In this document: positions 9,664-19,066 of the stretch, in pieces
Layout: each line of letters starts with the position of its first letter
Position numbering within the stretch: position 1 is the stretch's first letter
Assembly: GCA_016201045.1 (NCBI GenBank)
Contig: JACQDM010000001.1
Location: 541,617-605,616 of the forward strand
Direction: 5' to 3'
Length of the DNA: 64,000 nt
Source of the DNA: Afipia sp.
GTDB lineage: Bacteria; Pseudomonadota; Alphaproteobacteria; Rhizobiales; Xanthobacteraceae
Translations under genes and position numbers: made by a program
Notes under the pieces: generated by a model
Seen by the model: the letters and a program-made list of their open reading frames with translations, nothing else
What the model was told of the DNA's origin: nothing
Databases searched by the model: none

Positions 9664-10860
9664 ATGAAACGAACAATCCCGTGGTTGCTGGCAGCAACTC
9701 TCTCCGCGACCGCAGCACACGCGGCCGGAAATAAAGTCGTGATCGGCGATATCGACGATATGTCCGGTCTCTATGCCGACGTGATCGGCCCCGGCGGCGT
9801 TGAAGCAGCCAAGATGGCGATCGAAGATTTCGGCGGCAGCGTTCTCGGCAACAAGATCGAGTTCATGGTGTCGGACCATCAGAATAAACCCGACCTCGGC
9901 GCGCAGAAGTTCCGCGAGTGGGCCGACACAGCCAATGTGACGATGATTCTCGGCGGCTCGAACACCGGCGTCGCCCTCGCGATGGGCAACATCGCGAAGG
10001 AGAAGAAGGTGCCGTTCATCGTAATCGGCGCCGCCGGCGCTTCGCTGACCGGCAAGGACTGCAACGGCTATATGGTCCATTACGCCTATGACACCACTGC
10101 GCTCGGCAACGGCACCGCGACGACGATGGTGAAACAGGGCGGCAAGAGCTGGTTCTTCCTCACCGCGGACTACGCCTTCGGCACCCAGCTTCAGGATTCC
10201 GCGGCGCATGTCGTGGAGGCAAATGGCGGCAAGGTCGTCGGCGCTGTTCGCGTTCCGCTGTCGAACTCAGACTTCTCCAGCTTCCTGCTGCAAGCGCAAT
10301 CGTCCGGTGCGCAGGTTCTCGGTCTCGCCAACGCCGGAAACGACTTCACCAACTCGCTGAAAGCGTTCAACGAGTTCGGTCTCGGCAAGACGATGAAGCC
10401 GGCGGCATTGCTTGCCTTCATCAGCGACATCCACTCGCTCGGACTGCAGACCGCTCAGGGCCTTTACCTGACCACAAGCTGGTACTGGGATCTGAACGAC
10501 AAGACGCGCGCGTTCGGAAAGCGTTACTTTGAGAAAACCAAACGGGAGCCGACCGAGAATCAGGCCGCGTATTATTCGGCGACCCTGACCTATCTCAACG
10601 CCGTGAAGGCCGCCGGCACCACCGATCCTGACAAGGTGATGGAGCAACTTCACAAGGCCACGGTCAACGATATGTTCGCAACCGGCGGCAAGATTCGCGC
10701 GGACGGCCTGATGGAACATCAAATGTACGTTATGCAGGTCAAGACGCCGGCGGAATCGAAGTATCCGTGGGACTATTACAAGTTGGTGCAGACAATGTCC
10801 GGCGACGAAGCATTCGGAAAGCTCGCCGACAACAAGGCTTGCCAGCTCCTGACTCACTGA
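9664..10860 (+). CDS. Branched-chain amino acid type ABC transporter substrate-binding protein
   Basis: A 398-residue periplasmic binding protein of the Peripla_BP_6 (LivJ-like) family. Seen: a Sec signal peptide (MKRTIPWLLAATLSATAAHA), then VVIGDIDDMSGLYADVIGPGGVEAAKMAIEDFGG, the typical start of the first lobe, and GGSNTGVALAMGNIAKEKKVPFIV, matching the ligand-contact region. The ATG at 9664 has GAGGAAA upstream. No permease or ATPase genes lie next to it, so it is an orphan component in this window. In this bacterial group such proteins often bind aromatic or carboxylic acids, so the family name does not fix the ligand. Confidence 0.9.
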   Translation: MKRTIPWLLAATLSATAAHAAGNKVVIGDIDDMSGLYADVIGPGGVEAAKMAIEDFGGSVLGNKIEFMVSDHQNKPDLGAQKFREWADTANVTMILGGSNTGVALAMGNIAKEKKVPFIVIGAAGASLTGKDCNGYMVHYAYDTTALGNGTATTMVKQGGKSWFFLTADYAFGTQLQDSAAHVVEANGGKVVGAVRVPLSNSDFSSFLLQAQSSGAQVLGLANAGNDFTNSLKAFNEFGLGKTMKPAALLAFISDIHSLGLQTAQGLYLTTSWYWDLNDKTRAFGKRYFEKTKREPTENQAAYYSATLTYLNAVKAAGTTDPDKVMEQLHKATVNDMFATGGKIRADGLMEHQMYVMQVKTPAESKYPWDYYKLVQTMSGDEAFGKLADNKACQLLTH

Positions 10861-10916
10861 CCGGCTGCGGAACCGGGCAGTCATTGTCCGGCTTTTCGGC
10901 GCGGATTGAAACGAAT

Positions 10917-10952
10917 GGCCGGGGGACTTCATTGTCCCCCGGCTGTTTTTTT
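10917..10952 (+). terminator. Rho-independent terminator after binding protein
   Basis: Strong stem GCCGGGGGAC / GTCCCCCGGC with a short loop, followed by TGTTTTTTT. Confidence 0.9.
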
Positions 10953-11065
10953 GGCTTTGGAATGCCGCCCGGCTTCACACGGGCCACGAAAATGCGGTAG
11001 GTCACGGCGCACACCTTTCATCAGCCGCGCTTGACCGCACCTTCAAGGCAGGACTTTTCAGTTTC

Positions 11066-11914
11066 ATGGCCCGCCGGATTGCCGCCGCCTATCACATGGA
11101 GCCGACATCCGGCCTCGCTCTCGCGGCGCGGCGGCTTGCGGTGTTCTCGCTTGCGGCGACGATTCTATCGGTCGCACTCGTCAGGTTCGGGTTTCTCGAT
11201 TTCAAACCGGCACTGGCAACATTCTTCGGTGCGCTCGCGCTGGCGGGCCTGTCGATTCTGGTGGGGTTTGCTGCGTTCGCTGCGATTTGGCAGGACGGCT
11301 CACGCGGCATGAGCATCGTGCTGCTGGCATTCCTGATCGATGCGATCATTCTCGCCTACCCCGGCTATATCTACTATCTCTATCGCAAGCTGCCCGCGAT
11401 CCACGACATCACGACCGATCCGATCGACCCGCCACGCTTCGATGCACTGGCACGATTACGCGCAGGCGATGGCGCGAACCCGGCGGTCTATGCCGGTCTT
11501 TATTCAGCCGAGCAGCAGCGCAGGGCCTATCCCGATGTGGAACCGATCACACTCGAGGTCACGCCGCAGCGCGCCTATGAAATTGCGCTTTCTGTCGTCA
11601 ATCGGCGCAAATGGCTGATCATCGACGAGCGCCCACCGCAGCCGCCGCAACGCATCGGCCGCATCGAAGCCGTCGCACGCACGCCGATCATGGGATTTCG
11701 CGAAGACGTATCGATCCGCGTGTCGCCCGAGAATGAAGGCGCTCGCATCGATGTACGTTCGTCGTCGCGTTATTTCGAGCACGATCTCGGCTCGAACGCC
11801 GCACGCATCGTCAAATTTTCCGAGGACGTGAACGAAGTGGTCGACAACGCGCGACCGGCCAAGAAGCCCGTGACGCCGGCCAAGCCTCAGCCCAAGGTGC
11901 CGGCCAAGCGATAA
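11066..11914 (+). CDS. DUF1499 domain membrane protein
   Basis: A 282-residue protein. Seen: three hydrophobic helices in the first 110 residues (LAVFSLAATILSVALV, ATFFGALALAGLSILVGFAAFAAI, MSIVLLAFLIDAIILAYPGYIYYLY), then a soluble DUF1499 domain (about 115-265) that includes DPIDPPRF, the segment RRKWLIIDERPP and DVSIRVSPENEGARIDVRSSSR, and a Lys/Pro-rich tail. Known: DUF1499 proteins are common in alphaproteobacteria and plant plastids, with no assigned biochemical role. The last 28 bases overlap the 3' end of the converging MBL hydrolase gene. Confidence 0.85.
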   Translation: MARRIAAAYHMEPTSGLALAARRLAVFSLAATILSVALVRFGFLDFKPALATFFGALALAGLSILVGFAAFAAIWQDGSRGMSIVLLAFLIDAIILAYPGYIYYLYRKLPAIHDITTDPIDPPRFDALARLRAGDGANPAVYAGLYSAEQQRRAYPDVEPITLEVTPQRAYEIALSVVNRRKWLIIDERPPQPPQRIGRIEAVARTPIMGFREDVSIRVSPENEGARIDVRSSSRYFEHDLGSNAARIVKFSEDVNEVVDNARPAKKPVTPAKPQPKVPAKR

Positions 11915-12819
11915 GTGCCGCCGATCACCGGATCCCCATCGGTCTCGACGACGCCGCGCGCGACGAGATCTTCCAGATGCGCGAGCACGGAATATCCTGC
12001 GGCACCGACGAGCCGCGGATCGATCCCGATATAGCTCGCGCGCACGATGGTCGGGATATCCGCTTCGCCCTTGCCAAGGCGATGAAGGATCGAAACTTCT
12101 CGCGCCTTGCGATGCCGGATCAGAAATTTCACGTAGCGAGCGGCATCGGGAATTTCGGGGCCGTGGCCGGCAAAATAAAGCTGCTCGTCGCGCCGCGCCA
12201 GTTTTTCCAGCGACGCCATGTAGTCGACCATCGAACCATCGGGCGGAGCTACGATGGAGGTGGACCAGCCCATGACATGATCGCCGACAAAGATCAGTTT
12301 CTTCTCCGGCCACGCGAACGCGATGTGGTTTGCGGTGTGGCCCGGCGTCGCAATCGCCTCCAACCGCCAGCCGTTGCCTTCGACGATGTCGCCATCCTTC
12401 ACGATGACATCCGGTCGAAAGTCCCTGTCGCCGCCGGATTCGGTGCTTCGCGTTTCAGATGCGTAAGCGGGACGCGACGCGCGATGCGGTCCTTCGCCGT
12501 ATGTTTTCGCGCCGGTCGCAGCCTGGATGCGGGCGGCGTTCGGCGAATGATCGCGATGAGTATGGGTCACGAGAATATGCGTGACTGTCTCACCCCGAAC
12601 CGCATCCAGAAGCGCCTTCGCATGTGCTTCGTCATCGGGGCCGGGATCGACGATCGCCACATTGCCGCGGCCGACGATGTAGCTCACGGTGCCTGAAAAC
12701 GTGAACGGGCTTGGATTGTTGCACAATACGCGCCGCACGCCGGGCACGACTTCGTCGGCAACGCCCGGCGCAAGCGGAAAATCCCGATTGAACGGAATGT
12801 CGTCTTCGGCGTCGCTCAC
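11887..12819 (-). CDS. MBL fold metallo-hydrolase (LACTB2/RNase Z-like)
   Basis: A protein of about 310 residues with the metallo-beta-lactamase metal motif THTHRDHS (HxHxDH), a second metal ligand in ATPGHTANH, the bridging aspartate in FVGDHVMGW, and FAGHGPEI. The C-terminal 80 residues form a winged-helix-like domain seen in LACTB2-type hydrolases. I chose the GTG at 12819, which reads MSDAEDDIPFNRDF and lies 13 bases after the upstream acyl-CoA dehydrogenase stop; the ATG at 12864 would only retranslate the end of that gene in another frame. The two genes form an operon. The substrate is unknown; a thioester or hydroxyacyl-glutathione-like compound is possible. Confidence 0.85.
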   Translation of the reverse strand: MSDAEDDIPFNRDFPLAPGVADEVVPGVRRVLCNNPSPFTFSGTVSYIVGRGNVAIVDPGPDDEAHAKALLDAVRGETVTHILVTHTHRDHSPNAARIQAATGAKTYGEGPHRASRPAYASETRSTESGGDRDFRPDVIVKDGDIVEGNGWRLEAIATPGHTANHIAFAWPEKKLIFVGDHVMGWSTSIVAPPDGSMVDYMASLEKLARRDEQLYFAGHGPEIPDAARYVKFLIRHRKAREVSILHRLGKGEADIPTIVRASYIGIDPRLVGAAGYSVLAHLEDLVARGVVETDGDPVIGGTYRLAGTLG

Positions 12820-12832
12820 GCGGACATTCCGA

Positions 12833-14047
12833 CTAGAAAAACGCCTGAATGCCGGTGATGGCACGGCCGAGGATCAGCGCATGGACGTCGTGCGTGCCCT
12901 CGTAAGTATTGACCGTTTCCAGATTCTGCGCGTGACGCATCACGTGATACTCGCTGGAGATGCCGTTGCCGCCATGCATATCGCGGGCGACGCGCGCGAT
13001 ATCGAGCGCCTTGCCGCAGTTGTTGCGCTTCATGATCGAGATCATTTCCGGGGCCATCTTGCCCTCGTCCATCAGGCGGCCGACGCGCAGCGATCCCTGC
13101 AAACCGATGGCGATTTCGGTTTCCATGTCAGCAAGTTTTTTCTGCACGAGCTGCGTCGCGGCCAACGGGCGGCCGAACTGCTTGCGGTCGAGCACATATT
13201 GGCGTGCGCGATGAAAGCAATCCTCTGCCGCGCCCATCGCGCCCCACGAAATTCCGTAGCGCGCGCGGTTGAGACAGCCGAACGGGCCGGCAAGACCCGA
13301 AACATTCGGCAACAGATTTTCTTCCGGCACCACAACGCCATCCATGACGACTTCGCCGGTGATCGAGGCGCGCAGCGATAGCTTGCCCGCAATCTTCGGC
13401 GCGGAAAGTCCCTTCATGCCCTTTTCGAGAATAAAGCCGCGCACCTTGTTGTCGTGCGCCGCAGACTTTGCCCACACCACGAATACATCGGCGATGGGCG
13501 AATTTGAAATCCACATCTTGCTGCCGGTAAGACGATAGCCGTCGGACACTTTCTCGGCGCGCGTCTTCATGCCGTCCGGATCGGAGCCGGCATCGGGCTC
13601 GGTCAATCCAAAACAGCCGACCCATTCGCCGCTCGCCAGTTTCGGCAGATATTTCTTGCGCTGCGTCTCATCGCCGTAAGCGTAGATCGGATACATCACG
13701 AGCGAGGACTGCACGCTGTTCATCGAGCGATAGCCGGAATCGACGCGCTCGATCTCGCGATTGACGAGACCGTAGGCGACATAGCCTGCATTGGCACAGC
13801 CGTATTCTTCCGGCAGGCTGACGCCGAGCAGCCCGAGTTCGCCCATCTCGTTGAAGATTTCGCGGTCGGATTTTTCTTCGAGATATGCCTTGGTGATGCG
13901 CGGCATGAGCTTGTCCTGCGCATAGGCTCGCGCGGTGTCGCGGATCATGCGCTCGTCTTCGGTCAACTGGTCGTCGAGCAAAAACGGATCGTCCCACTGG
14001 AACGTGACCTTTGCGGGCTTGTCCTTGGTCTGCGGGCGCGCGCTCAT
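12833..14047 (-). CDS. gcdH: Glutaryl-CoA dehydrogenase
   Basis: A 404-residue acyl-CoA dehydrogenase. Known: GcdH oxidises and decarboxylates glutaryl-CoA to crotonyl-CoA in lysine and tryptophan breakdown, using FAD and passing electrons to ETF. Seen: the family domains in order, with the FAD and substrate region [13 protein letters not shown] and [38 protein letters not shown], and the C-terminal [19 protein letters not shown], where the glutamate (about 383) is the catalytic base of the GCDH group and the following pattern separates it from other acyl-CoA dehydrogenases. ETF-ubiquinone oxidoreductase, which accepts the electrons via ETF, is encoded at 52323-53984. Confidence 0.93.
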   Translation of the reverse strand: MSARPQTKDKPAKVTFQWDDPFLLDDQLTEDERMIRDTARAYAQDKLMPRITKAYLEEKSDREIFNEMGELGLLGVSLPEEYGCANAGYVAYGLVNREIERVDSGYRSMNSVQSSLVMYPIYAYGDETQRKKYLPKLASGEWVGCFGLTEPDAGSDPDGMKTRAEKVSDGYRLTGSKMWISNSPIADVFVVWAKSAAHDNKVRGFILEKGMKGLSAPKIAGKLSLRASITGEVVMDGVVVPEENLLPNVSGLAGPFGCLNRARYGISWGAMGAAEDCFHRARQYVLDRKQFGRPLAATQLVQKKLADMETEIAIGLQGSLRVGRLMDEGKMAPEMISIMKRNNCGKALDIARVARDMHGGNGISSEYHVMRHAQNLETVNTYEGTHDVHALILGRAITGIQAFF

Positions 14048-14151
14048 GGAGTGTCCTTTCAGACAAATTCTGCGATTGAGGATTTACGATAGATCGTCGC
14101 CGCGAGGTTGCAAGTCAAAAACCAGTTCCGCATTGCGAACGTGATCGGCGA

Positions 14152-15228
14152 TCAGACGTCGAACGGTTCGTTGGCGACGATCTCGATACCGTAACCCGAC
14201 AAGCCTTTGTAGTCGTGAACAGCCGACGTGAGATGGCGGATCGAGGTGACACCGAGATCGCGCAAGATCTGCGCGCCGACGCCGACTTCGCGCCACTGCT
14301 TGTTGCGGTCGTCTTCAGCCGAGTGGCTGCCGTCGAGCGGGGCCACCGGCACGCCGGCCGCTCCATCGCGCAGATAGATCAGGACGCCGCTGCCGTTTTT
14401 CTTGAAATGCTCAAGCGTCGCGCGCACGCGATCTCGGCCGCTGAACAGGTCACGCACCACATTCGGCTTATGCAATCGTGTCAGTACGTTCTTGCCGTTG
14501 CCGACGCCCTTGTAGACCATCGCCAAATGATAGATCGGATCGAAAGGCGAACGATAGGCGTAGACATCGAGCGGGCCGATCGGACTGTCGGTGGTGAAGG
14601 CGGATACCCGTTCGATCAGCTTTTCTCGCGCCTGCCGGTACGCGATCATGTCGGCGATCGTGACGTGCTTGAGCTTGTGCTTCTCGGCGAATTTGGCGAC
14701 CTGCTCGCCCTTCATCACCGTGCCGTCGTCGTTCATCAACTCGCTGATGACGCCGACCGGCGGCAGATCGCACATCTTGCACAGATCGACCGCAGCTTCG
14801 GTGTGACCCGAACGGAGCAGCACGCCGCCGTCCTTGGCGATCAGCGGAAAAATATGACCGGGACGCGCGAAGTCGCTGGCGCCCGCATTGGGATTGGCGA
14901 GAGCGCGGCAGCAAACCGTGCGCTCCTCTGCCGAAATGCCGGTGGTCATGCCGGGCTTGTAGTCGATCGAAACCGTAAATGCGGTGGTGTGATTGGAATC
15001 GTTGTGGGCCACCATCGGGTCGAGCCGCAGGCGGCGCGCGTTGTCGGAGGTGATCGGCGCGCAGACAATGCCGGAGGTGTGGCGGATGATGAACGCCATT
15101 TTTTCCGCCGTGCAAAGCGTGGCGGCAACGATCAGATCGCCCTCCCCTTCGCGATCTTCATCGTCGGTGACGACGACAATCTCGCCGGCGGCGAACGCCT
15201 TCAATACTTCCGGGATCGGATGGGCCAT
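14152..15228 (-). CDS. ribB: 3,4-dihydroxy-2-butanone-4-phosphate synthase with degenerate GTP cyclohydrolase II domain
   Basis: A 358-residue RibBA-type fusion. The first 205 residues are a normal RibB domain: DDEDREGEGDLI (acidic metal-binding loop), the substrate region RHTSGIVCAPI and RPGHIFPL, and GHTEAAVDLC. It makes the four-carbon unit of riboflavin from ribulose 5-phosphate. The C-terminal 150 residues align with RibA in outline but lack its zinc-binding cysteine cluster and the arginine/tyrosine active-site stretch, so GTP cyclohydrolase II activity is probably lost. Such RibBX fusions are known in Hyphomicrobiales. No FMN riboswitch was recognised in the roughly 160 bases before the start. 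Confidence 0.92.
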   Translation of the reverse strand: MAHPIPEVLKAFAAGEIVVVTDDEDREGEGDLIVAATLCTAEKMAFIIRHTSGIVCAPITSDNARRLRLDPMVAHNDSNHTTAFTVSIDYKPGMTTGISAEERTVCCRALANPNAGASDFARPGHIFPLIAKDGGVLLRSGHTEAAVDLCKMCDLPPVGVISELMNDDGTVMKGEQVAKFAEKHKLKHVTIADMIAYRQAREKLIERVSAFTTDSPIGPLDVYAYRSPFDPIYHLAMVYKGVGNGKNVLTRLHKPNVVRDLFSGRDRVRATLEHFKKNGSGVLIYLRDGAAGVPVAPLDGSHSAEDDRNKQWREVGVGAQILRDLGVTSIRHLTSAVHDYKGLSGYGIEIVANEPFDV

Positions 15229-15386
15229 GAAACAAAGTCTCTCTCAACGCTGCAGATCGTATGGCGCAGCGCGGGCACCGGCGCAACTGTCCAGGCTCCG
15301 TCCAAGCAACATGGCGGGCATTCGCCCGGCCTGCAACGCGGTTGCCGTTTCAAACATGGGCTGTATTTTTGTGGGCGGCCTCAATC

Positions 15387-17117
15387 CTAAGGCAGCACTT
15401 CTTTGCGGTTTTTGAGCAGCCGGTCCATGTCCTCACGCTTGTTGGCCAGCAGGCGCTTATCGGCGGCTTCGATCACCTGATACAGCTCATGTGCGTCGGT
15501 GACGCGCGTGACGGTCACGTAATCCGCACCCGCCGCATAAAGATCGCCAACATCGCCGAGCAGATCCGCCGTGGAGACGATCCTGGCCTTCGGATTGATC
15601 GACCGGACATGGCGGACCAGCTTTTCATTGTTGGAGCCTTTAAGAAGCGCATCCGGCACGCTCAGGATAATCAGTTCGGCTTGACCCACGCCCGCATGGG
15701 TCAACGTGTCGATGTTGCTGATGTCGCCGTAGACGACGTGAATTCCGCGCTCGGTAAGCGCATGAAAAACATTCGGATTGAAATCGACGACACTGATCTG
15801 GTTCAGCAGCGATTTGTTCTGCCTCTCGATTTCGGCCAAAAGCGCGCTCGCCGCCCTGAAGAATCCGAGAATGACGATGCGCCGCGCCTGCCCATGCCCG
15901 GCTTCGCCGTGTTCGGCTCCACCCTCGCTGGCGTGATCGAGATCGCGCAATCCAATGCGCTTGAACGCTGAAATTGCGAGCCGCGAAAGATCGTCGCTGC
16001 GCATGATGGCGAATGTGCTGAGCACCGCAAGGATCACGAAAGCGAATGACGCCGCACTCGCAGTCTGCGTCTTGATATGACCGGCAGCAACTCCGGTCTG
16101 AATCACCACCAGCGAGAACTCGCTGATCTGCGACAGGTTGAGCGACGGTAGAAGGCTCGCGCGCAGACCCTGCTTCATCAGATAGAGTGGCACGAACGTC
16201 GTCAGCAAACGGCTGGCGACGGTGAAGACTGCGATCAGCAAAGCCAGCCCAATGACCGACGCGGTCGGGATCGGGATCGTCATCCCGAGTGCGACGAAGA
16301 ACAGCGTGATGAAGAAATCGCGCAGCGTTGTGACTTTCGCCGTCACGTCGAGCGCATAGGGAAATGTCGAGAGCGAAACGCCGGCGACCAACGAACCCAT
16401 CTCGCGCGACAGATGCAGCCGCTCGGCAATTTCACCGATCAGGAAGCACCACGCCAGCGCACCCAGCATGAGAAGTTCGGGCCGCCGCGCGATCTGGTGA
16501 AACAGTTTCGGCAGCACGAAGCGGCTCAGAACCAATGCCGTCGCGACCAGGATCGCAACGCGACCGATGGAAAGCAGAACAATGCCGATCTGGAGATTGT
16601 CGAGGCTCGGCTGTACGGCAAGGAAGAGGATTGCGAAAATATCCTGCAGCACCAGAATGCCGAGCGTGATGCGGCCGGGCAGCGTATCCAGTTCACGCTT
16701 CTCGTAGAGCACCTTGACGATGATGACGGTGGACGACAGCGCGCAGGCAATCGTCAGATAAAGTGCATCGAACGCGCCGTTTTTCATCGACAGTCCGATC
16801 GCCATGAAGAACGCAAGTCCGAGAATGCATCCGCCGATCAACTGCCCGCCCGCCGCGAAAAGGATGACTTTCCCCGCACGCGCGATCTTCTTCAAATCGA
16901 TTTCCAGCCCGATCATGAACAGCATGAAGATCAGGCCAAGCTCCGAAATCGTGGCAATGGACTGTTCGGATTTCACCCAGCCCATCCCGAACGGACCGAT
17001 GAAAAATCCGCCGACGAGATAGGCGAGGATCAGCGGCTGGCGGGAAAAATGTGCGGCGAGGCCCAGCGCCCATGCAACCAGAATGCAGAAGGTAATGTCG
17101 GCAATAAGCTCGTTCAT
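15387..17117 (-). CDS. CPA2-family monovalent cation:proton antiporter with RCK domain
   Basis: A 576-residue protein. Seen: 12 or so hydrophobic helices (1-390) with the CPA2 hallmarks GLIFMLFMIGLEIDLKKI and ACALSSTVIIVKVL, and LSQISEFSLVVIQTG. A C-terminal TrkA-N/RCK Rossmann domain follows (from RIVILGFFRAASALL, about 430, to near 545), which normally senses nucleotides. Known: KefB/KefC and Ybal-like members exchange K+ or Na+ for H+. The loop before the RCK domain is rich in His, Glu and Gly (ASEGGAEHGEAGHGQ). The ATG at 17117 follows GAAGG; the frame is open 43 codons upstream but those residues are not hydrophobic or conserved-looking. Confidence 0.88.
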   Translation of the reverse strand: MNELIADITFCILVAWALGLAAHFSRQPLILAYLVGGFFIGPFGMGWVKSEQSIATISELGLIFMLFMIGLEIDLKKIARAGKVILFAAGGQLIGGCILGLAFFMAIGLSMKNGAFDALYLTIACALSSTVIIVKVLYEKRELDTLPGRITLGILVLQDIFAILFLAVQPSLDNLQIGIVLLSIGRVAILVATALVLSRFVLPKLFHQIARRPELLMLGALAWCFLIGEIAERLHLSREMGSLVAGVSLSTFPYALDVTAKVTTLRDFFITLFFVALGMTIPIPTASVIGLALLIAVFTVASRLLTTFVPLYLMKQGLRASLLPSLNLSQISEFSLVVIQTGVAAGHIKTQTASAASFAFVILAVLSTFAIMRSDDLSRLAISAFKRIGLRDLDHASEGGAEHGEAGHGQARRIVILGFFRAASALLAEIERQNKSLLNQISVVDFNPNVFHALTERGIHVVYGDISNIDTLTHAGVGQAELIILSVPDALLKGSNNEKLVRHVRSINPKARIVSTADLLGDVGDLYAAGADYVTVTRVTDAHELYQVIEAADKRLLANKREDMDRLLKNRKEVLP

Positions 17118-17413
17118 GCCTTCAACCGGGCTCGCGGGCTTGGATTGGCTTGGAGTAGAAGTCAGCGGAGTGCAAACATCCATCTCGACAAAAGCACTAT
17201 TTTTCCCGATGCGTCGAGCATGGCAGGCGATCTTTATCGACGACAATTTGCCGCCCCGCGATTTGCATCCCGGACAACCGGAACCCCATGGTGTCTGTGG
17301 GGTAACAATCGCAAAGAAAGGCGGTCCGTGGGCGAACCGGGCGGTTTGATTATGCGACTACGCTGTGTAGGTTTCCTTCATCGAATGCCGGTTTTGTAGC
17401 GTAGGGTCGGATC

Positions 17414-17857
17414 ATGATTTGGAATTTTCTGCGTGTTTTCATTTTGATATTTGCGTTGAACGGCATTTCGGCTGCCGGCGCACAGGATGCGTCGCCGAGT
17501 GGCCTCTGGCTCACTCAAAAAGGCGACGCGAGAATTCAGGTCTCCAGTTGCGGCTCCGGAATCTGCGGGAAAGTCGTTTGGCTGAAAGACACCATCGACC
17601 CGCAGACGGGCAAGCCTCAGGTCGACGACAAAAATCCGAACCCCGCGCTGCGCTCGCGCTCGATGATCGGCGTGCAGTTGTTCATCGGCATGACGTCGAA
17701 CGGGCCGGGAAGCTGGATCGGCAAAATCTATAACGCCGACGACGGCGGAACCTACGACAGCAAGGTGAAGATGATTTCGGCGAGCCAGATGAATGTCGAG
17801 GGATGTCTGGGCGCGTTCTGCGGCGGCGAAATCTGGACCAAGCTCGGCGGACGCTGA
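17414..17857 (+). CDS. DUF2147 domain exported protein
   Basis: A 147-residue protein with a signal peptide (FILIFALNGISAAGAQ) and a single DUF2147 domain: SGLWLTQKGDARIQVSSCG..GICGKVVWLKD near the start and GGTYDSKVKMIS..LGAFCGGEIWTK at the end. Two conserved cysteine pairs (SCGSGICG and CLGAFCGG) may form disulfides in the periplasm. Known: DUF2147 proteins are small exported proteins with a lipocalin-like shape predicted; function is not established. The stop lies 45 bases before tRNA-Pro on the opposite strand. Confidence 0.88.
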   Translation: MIWNFLRVFILIFALNGISAAGAQDASPSGLWLTQKGDARIQVSSCGSGICGKVVWLKDTIDPQTGKPQVDDKNPNPALRSRSMIGVQLFIGMTSNGPGSWIGKIYNADDGGTYDSKVKMISASQMNVEGCLGAFCGGEIWTKLGGR

Positions 17858-17902
17858 GGGTCTCGGCGCAAGAGCGTTATCTATTTGATTCCGCTTATGA
17901 TT

Positions 17903-17979
17903 TGGTCGGAGTGGCAGGATTTGAACCTGCGACCCCTGCGTCCCGAACGCAGTGCTCTACCGGACTGAGCCACACTCCG
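17903..17979 (-). tRNA. tRNA-Pro (anticodon CGG)
   Basis: Read on the minus strand the gene folds into a full cloverleaf: acceptor CGGAGTG / CACTCCG, D arm GCTC..GAGC, anticodon arm CTGCG-TTCGGGA-CGCAG with anticodon CGG, and T arm GCAGG-TTCAAAT-CCTGC. The discriminator A and the CCA end are encoded (17903-17906). Confidence 0.97.
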
Positions 17980-18069
17980 ACTGAAACGCGGTATAGCGTC
18001 GGCCCTCGCCCGCCGCAAGAAGCGGTTATAAGAGCGAATCTGCCGCCAGACACTGTGCGAAAGCCGCCT

Positions 18070-19053
18070 ATGAAGCTCGCTTTGACGACGAAAATGACAC
18101 CGGCCAGCGCTTCTGCTGCTGCCGAAGCGGCACGTTGTCTCGCCGGCGGCGGCCTTGTCGCGTTTCCGACCGAAACCGTCTACGGCCTCGGTGCCGACGC
18201 GACGAACGCTCAGGCGGTGGCGCGCTTATACGAGGCGAAGGGACGACCCTCGTTCAATCCGCTGATCGCGCATGTCGTCGATCTTGCTGCAGCTAAGGCG
18301 GTTGCACAGTTCGATGTGCGCAGCCTTCGGCTGGCCGAGGCCTTCTGGCCCGGGCCGTTGACGCTGGTTCTGCCGAAGGCGAGCGGCTGCGCCGTGTCGG
18401 ATCTGGCGACGGCTGGCCTCGACACCATCGCCGTTCGTATTCCGGCCCATCCGGCGGCACGCGACATTCTTCGCGCCTTCGGCAAGCCGGTCGTCGCACC
18501 CTCAGCCAATATTTCCGGCCATGTGTCGCCCACGACGGCTGCGCATGTGCTGGCCGATCTGGATGGCCGCATCGACCTGATTGTCGATGGCGGTCCTGTT
18601 TCAGTGGGAGTCGAATCCACGATTGTTGGATGTTTCGAGAAGCCGATGCTGCTGCGGCCGGGCGGTATTCCGCGCGCCGACATCGAAAACGTGATCGGAG
18701 AGCGGCTGGCGCAATTGCCCGAGGTTGAGACGGACGACGCATTGCCGCTCGCGCCCGGCATGCTCGCGTCCCACTATGCGCCGCGCACGCCCGTTCGACT
18801 CAACGCCGAAGGGGTCGAAGCGGGCGAAGTGCTGCTGGCTTTCGGCCCGCGCGCGACCGGCGATTTGAAAGCCAGCGTCATGAATTTGTCCCAACAGGGC
18901 GATCTGGTGGAGGCGGCGGCGAATCTGTTCAGCTATCTGCGCACGCTGGACTCAAAGGGCGCGCGCGGCATCGCGGTGATGCCGATACCGGATGACGGAC
19001 TGGGCGAAGCGATCAACGACCGGCTGCGCCGAGCCGCCGTTCCGCAAAGTTGA
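18070..19053 (+). CDS. ywlC: L-threonylcarbamoyladenylate synthase (Sua5/YwlC type)
   Basis: A 327-residue enzyme that makes threonylcarbamoyl-AMP from threonine, bicarbonate and ATP, the first step of t6A37 in tRNAs reading ANN codons. Seen: the YrdC fold, with FPTETVYGLGADATN, the KGRPSFNPLIAHV signature and PSANISGHVSPTTAAHV, VESTIV and LLRPGGI; then a C-terminal Sua5 domain that starts after APGMLASHYAPRTPV. The length (over 300) separates it from the short TsaC form. The ATG at 18070 gives the expected N-terminus; the frame is open upstream through the tRNA region without meaning. It begins a run of co-directional genes that goes to 23005. Confidence 0.93.
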   Translation: MKLALTTKMTPASASAAAEAARCLAGGGLVAFPTETVYGLGADATNAQAVARLYEAKGRPSFNPLIAHVVDLAAAKAVAQFDVRSLRLAEAFWPGPLTLVLPKASGCAVSDLATAGLDTIAVRIPAHPAARDILRAFGKPVVAPSANISGHVSPTTAAHVLADLDGRIDLIVDGGPVSVGVESTIVGCFEKPMLLRPGGIPRADIENVIGERLAQLPEVETDDALPLAPGMLASHYAPRTPVRLNAEGVEAGEVLLAFGPRATGDLKASVMNLSQQGDLVEAAANLFSYLRTLDSKGARGIAVMPIPDDGLGEAINDRLRRAAVPQS

Positions 19054-19066
19054 CGGGGACAAGCCT

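Noticed and set aside
12820..12864. ATG start at 12864 for the MBL hydrolase
   Set aside because: The extra residues are an out-of-frame reading of the gcdH end; the GTG at 12819 fits the family.
15229..15386. FMN riboswitch before ribB
   Set aside because: The conserved RFN core words are not present on the minus strand between ribB and the antiporter gene.
14215..15390. A 391-residue frame on the plus strand
   Set aside because: It is antisense to ribB and has no domain.
16413..17399. A 328-residue frame on the plus strand
   Set aside because: It is a mirror of the antiporter gene, full of Asp/Arg/Gln as typical for antisense of membrane proteins.
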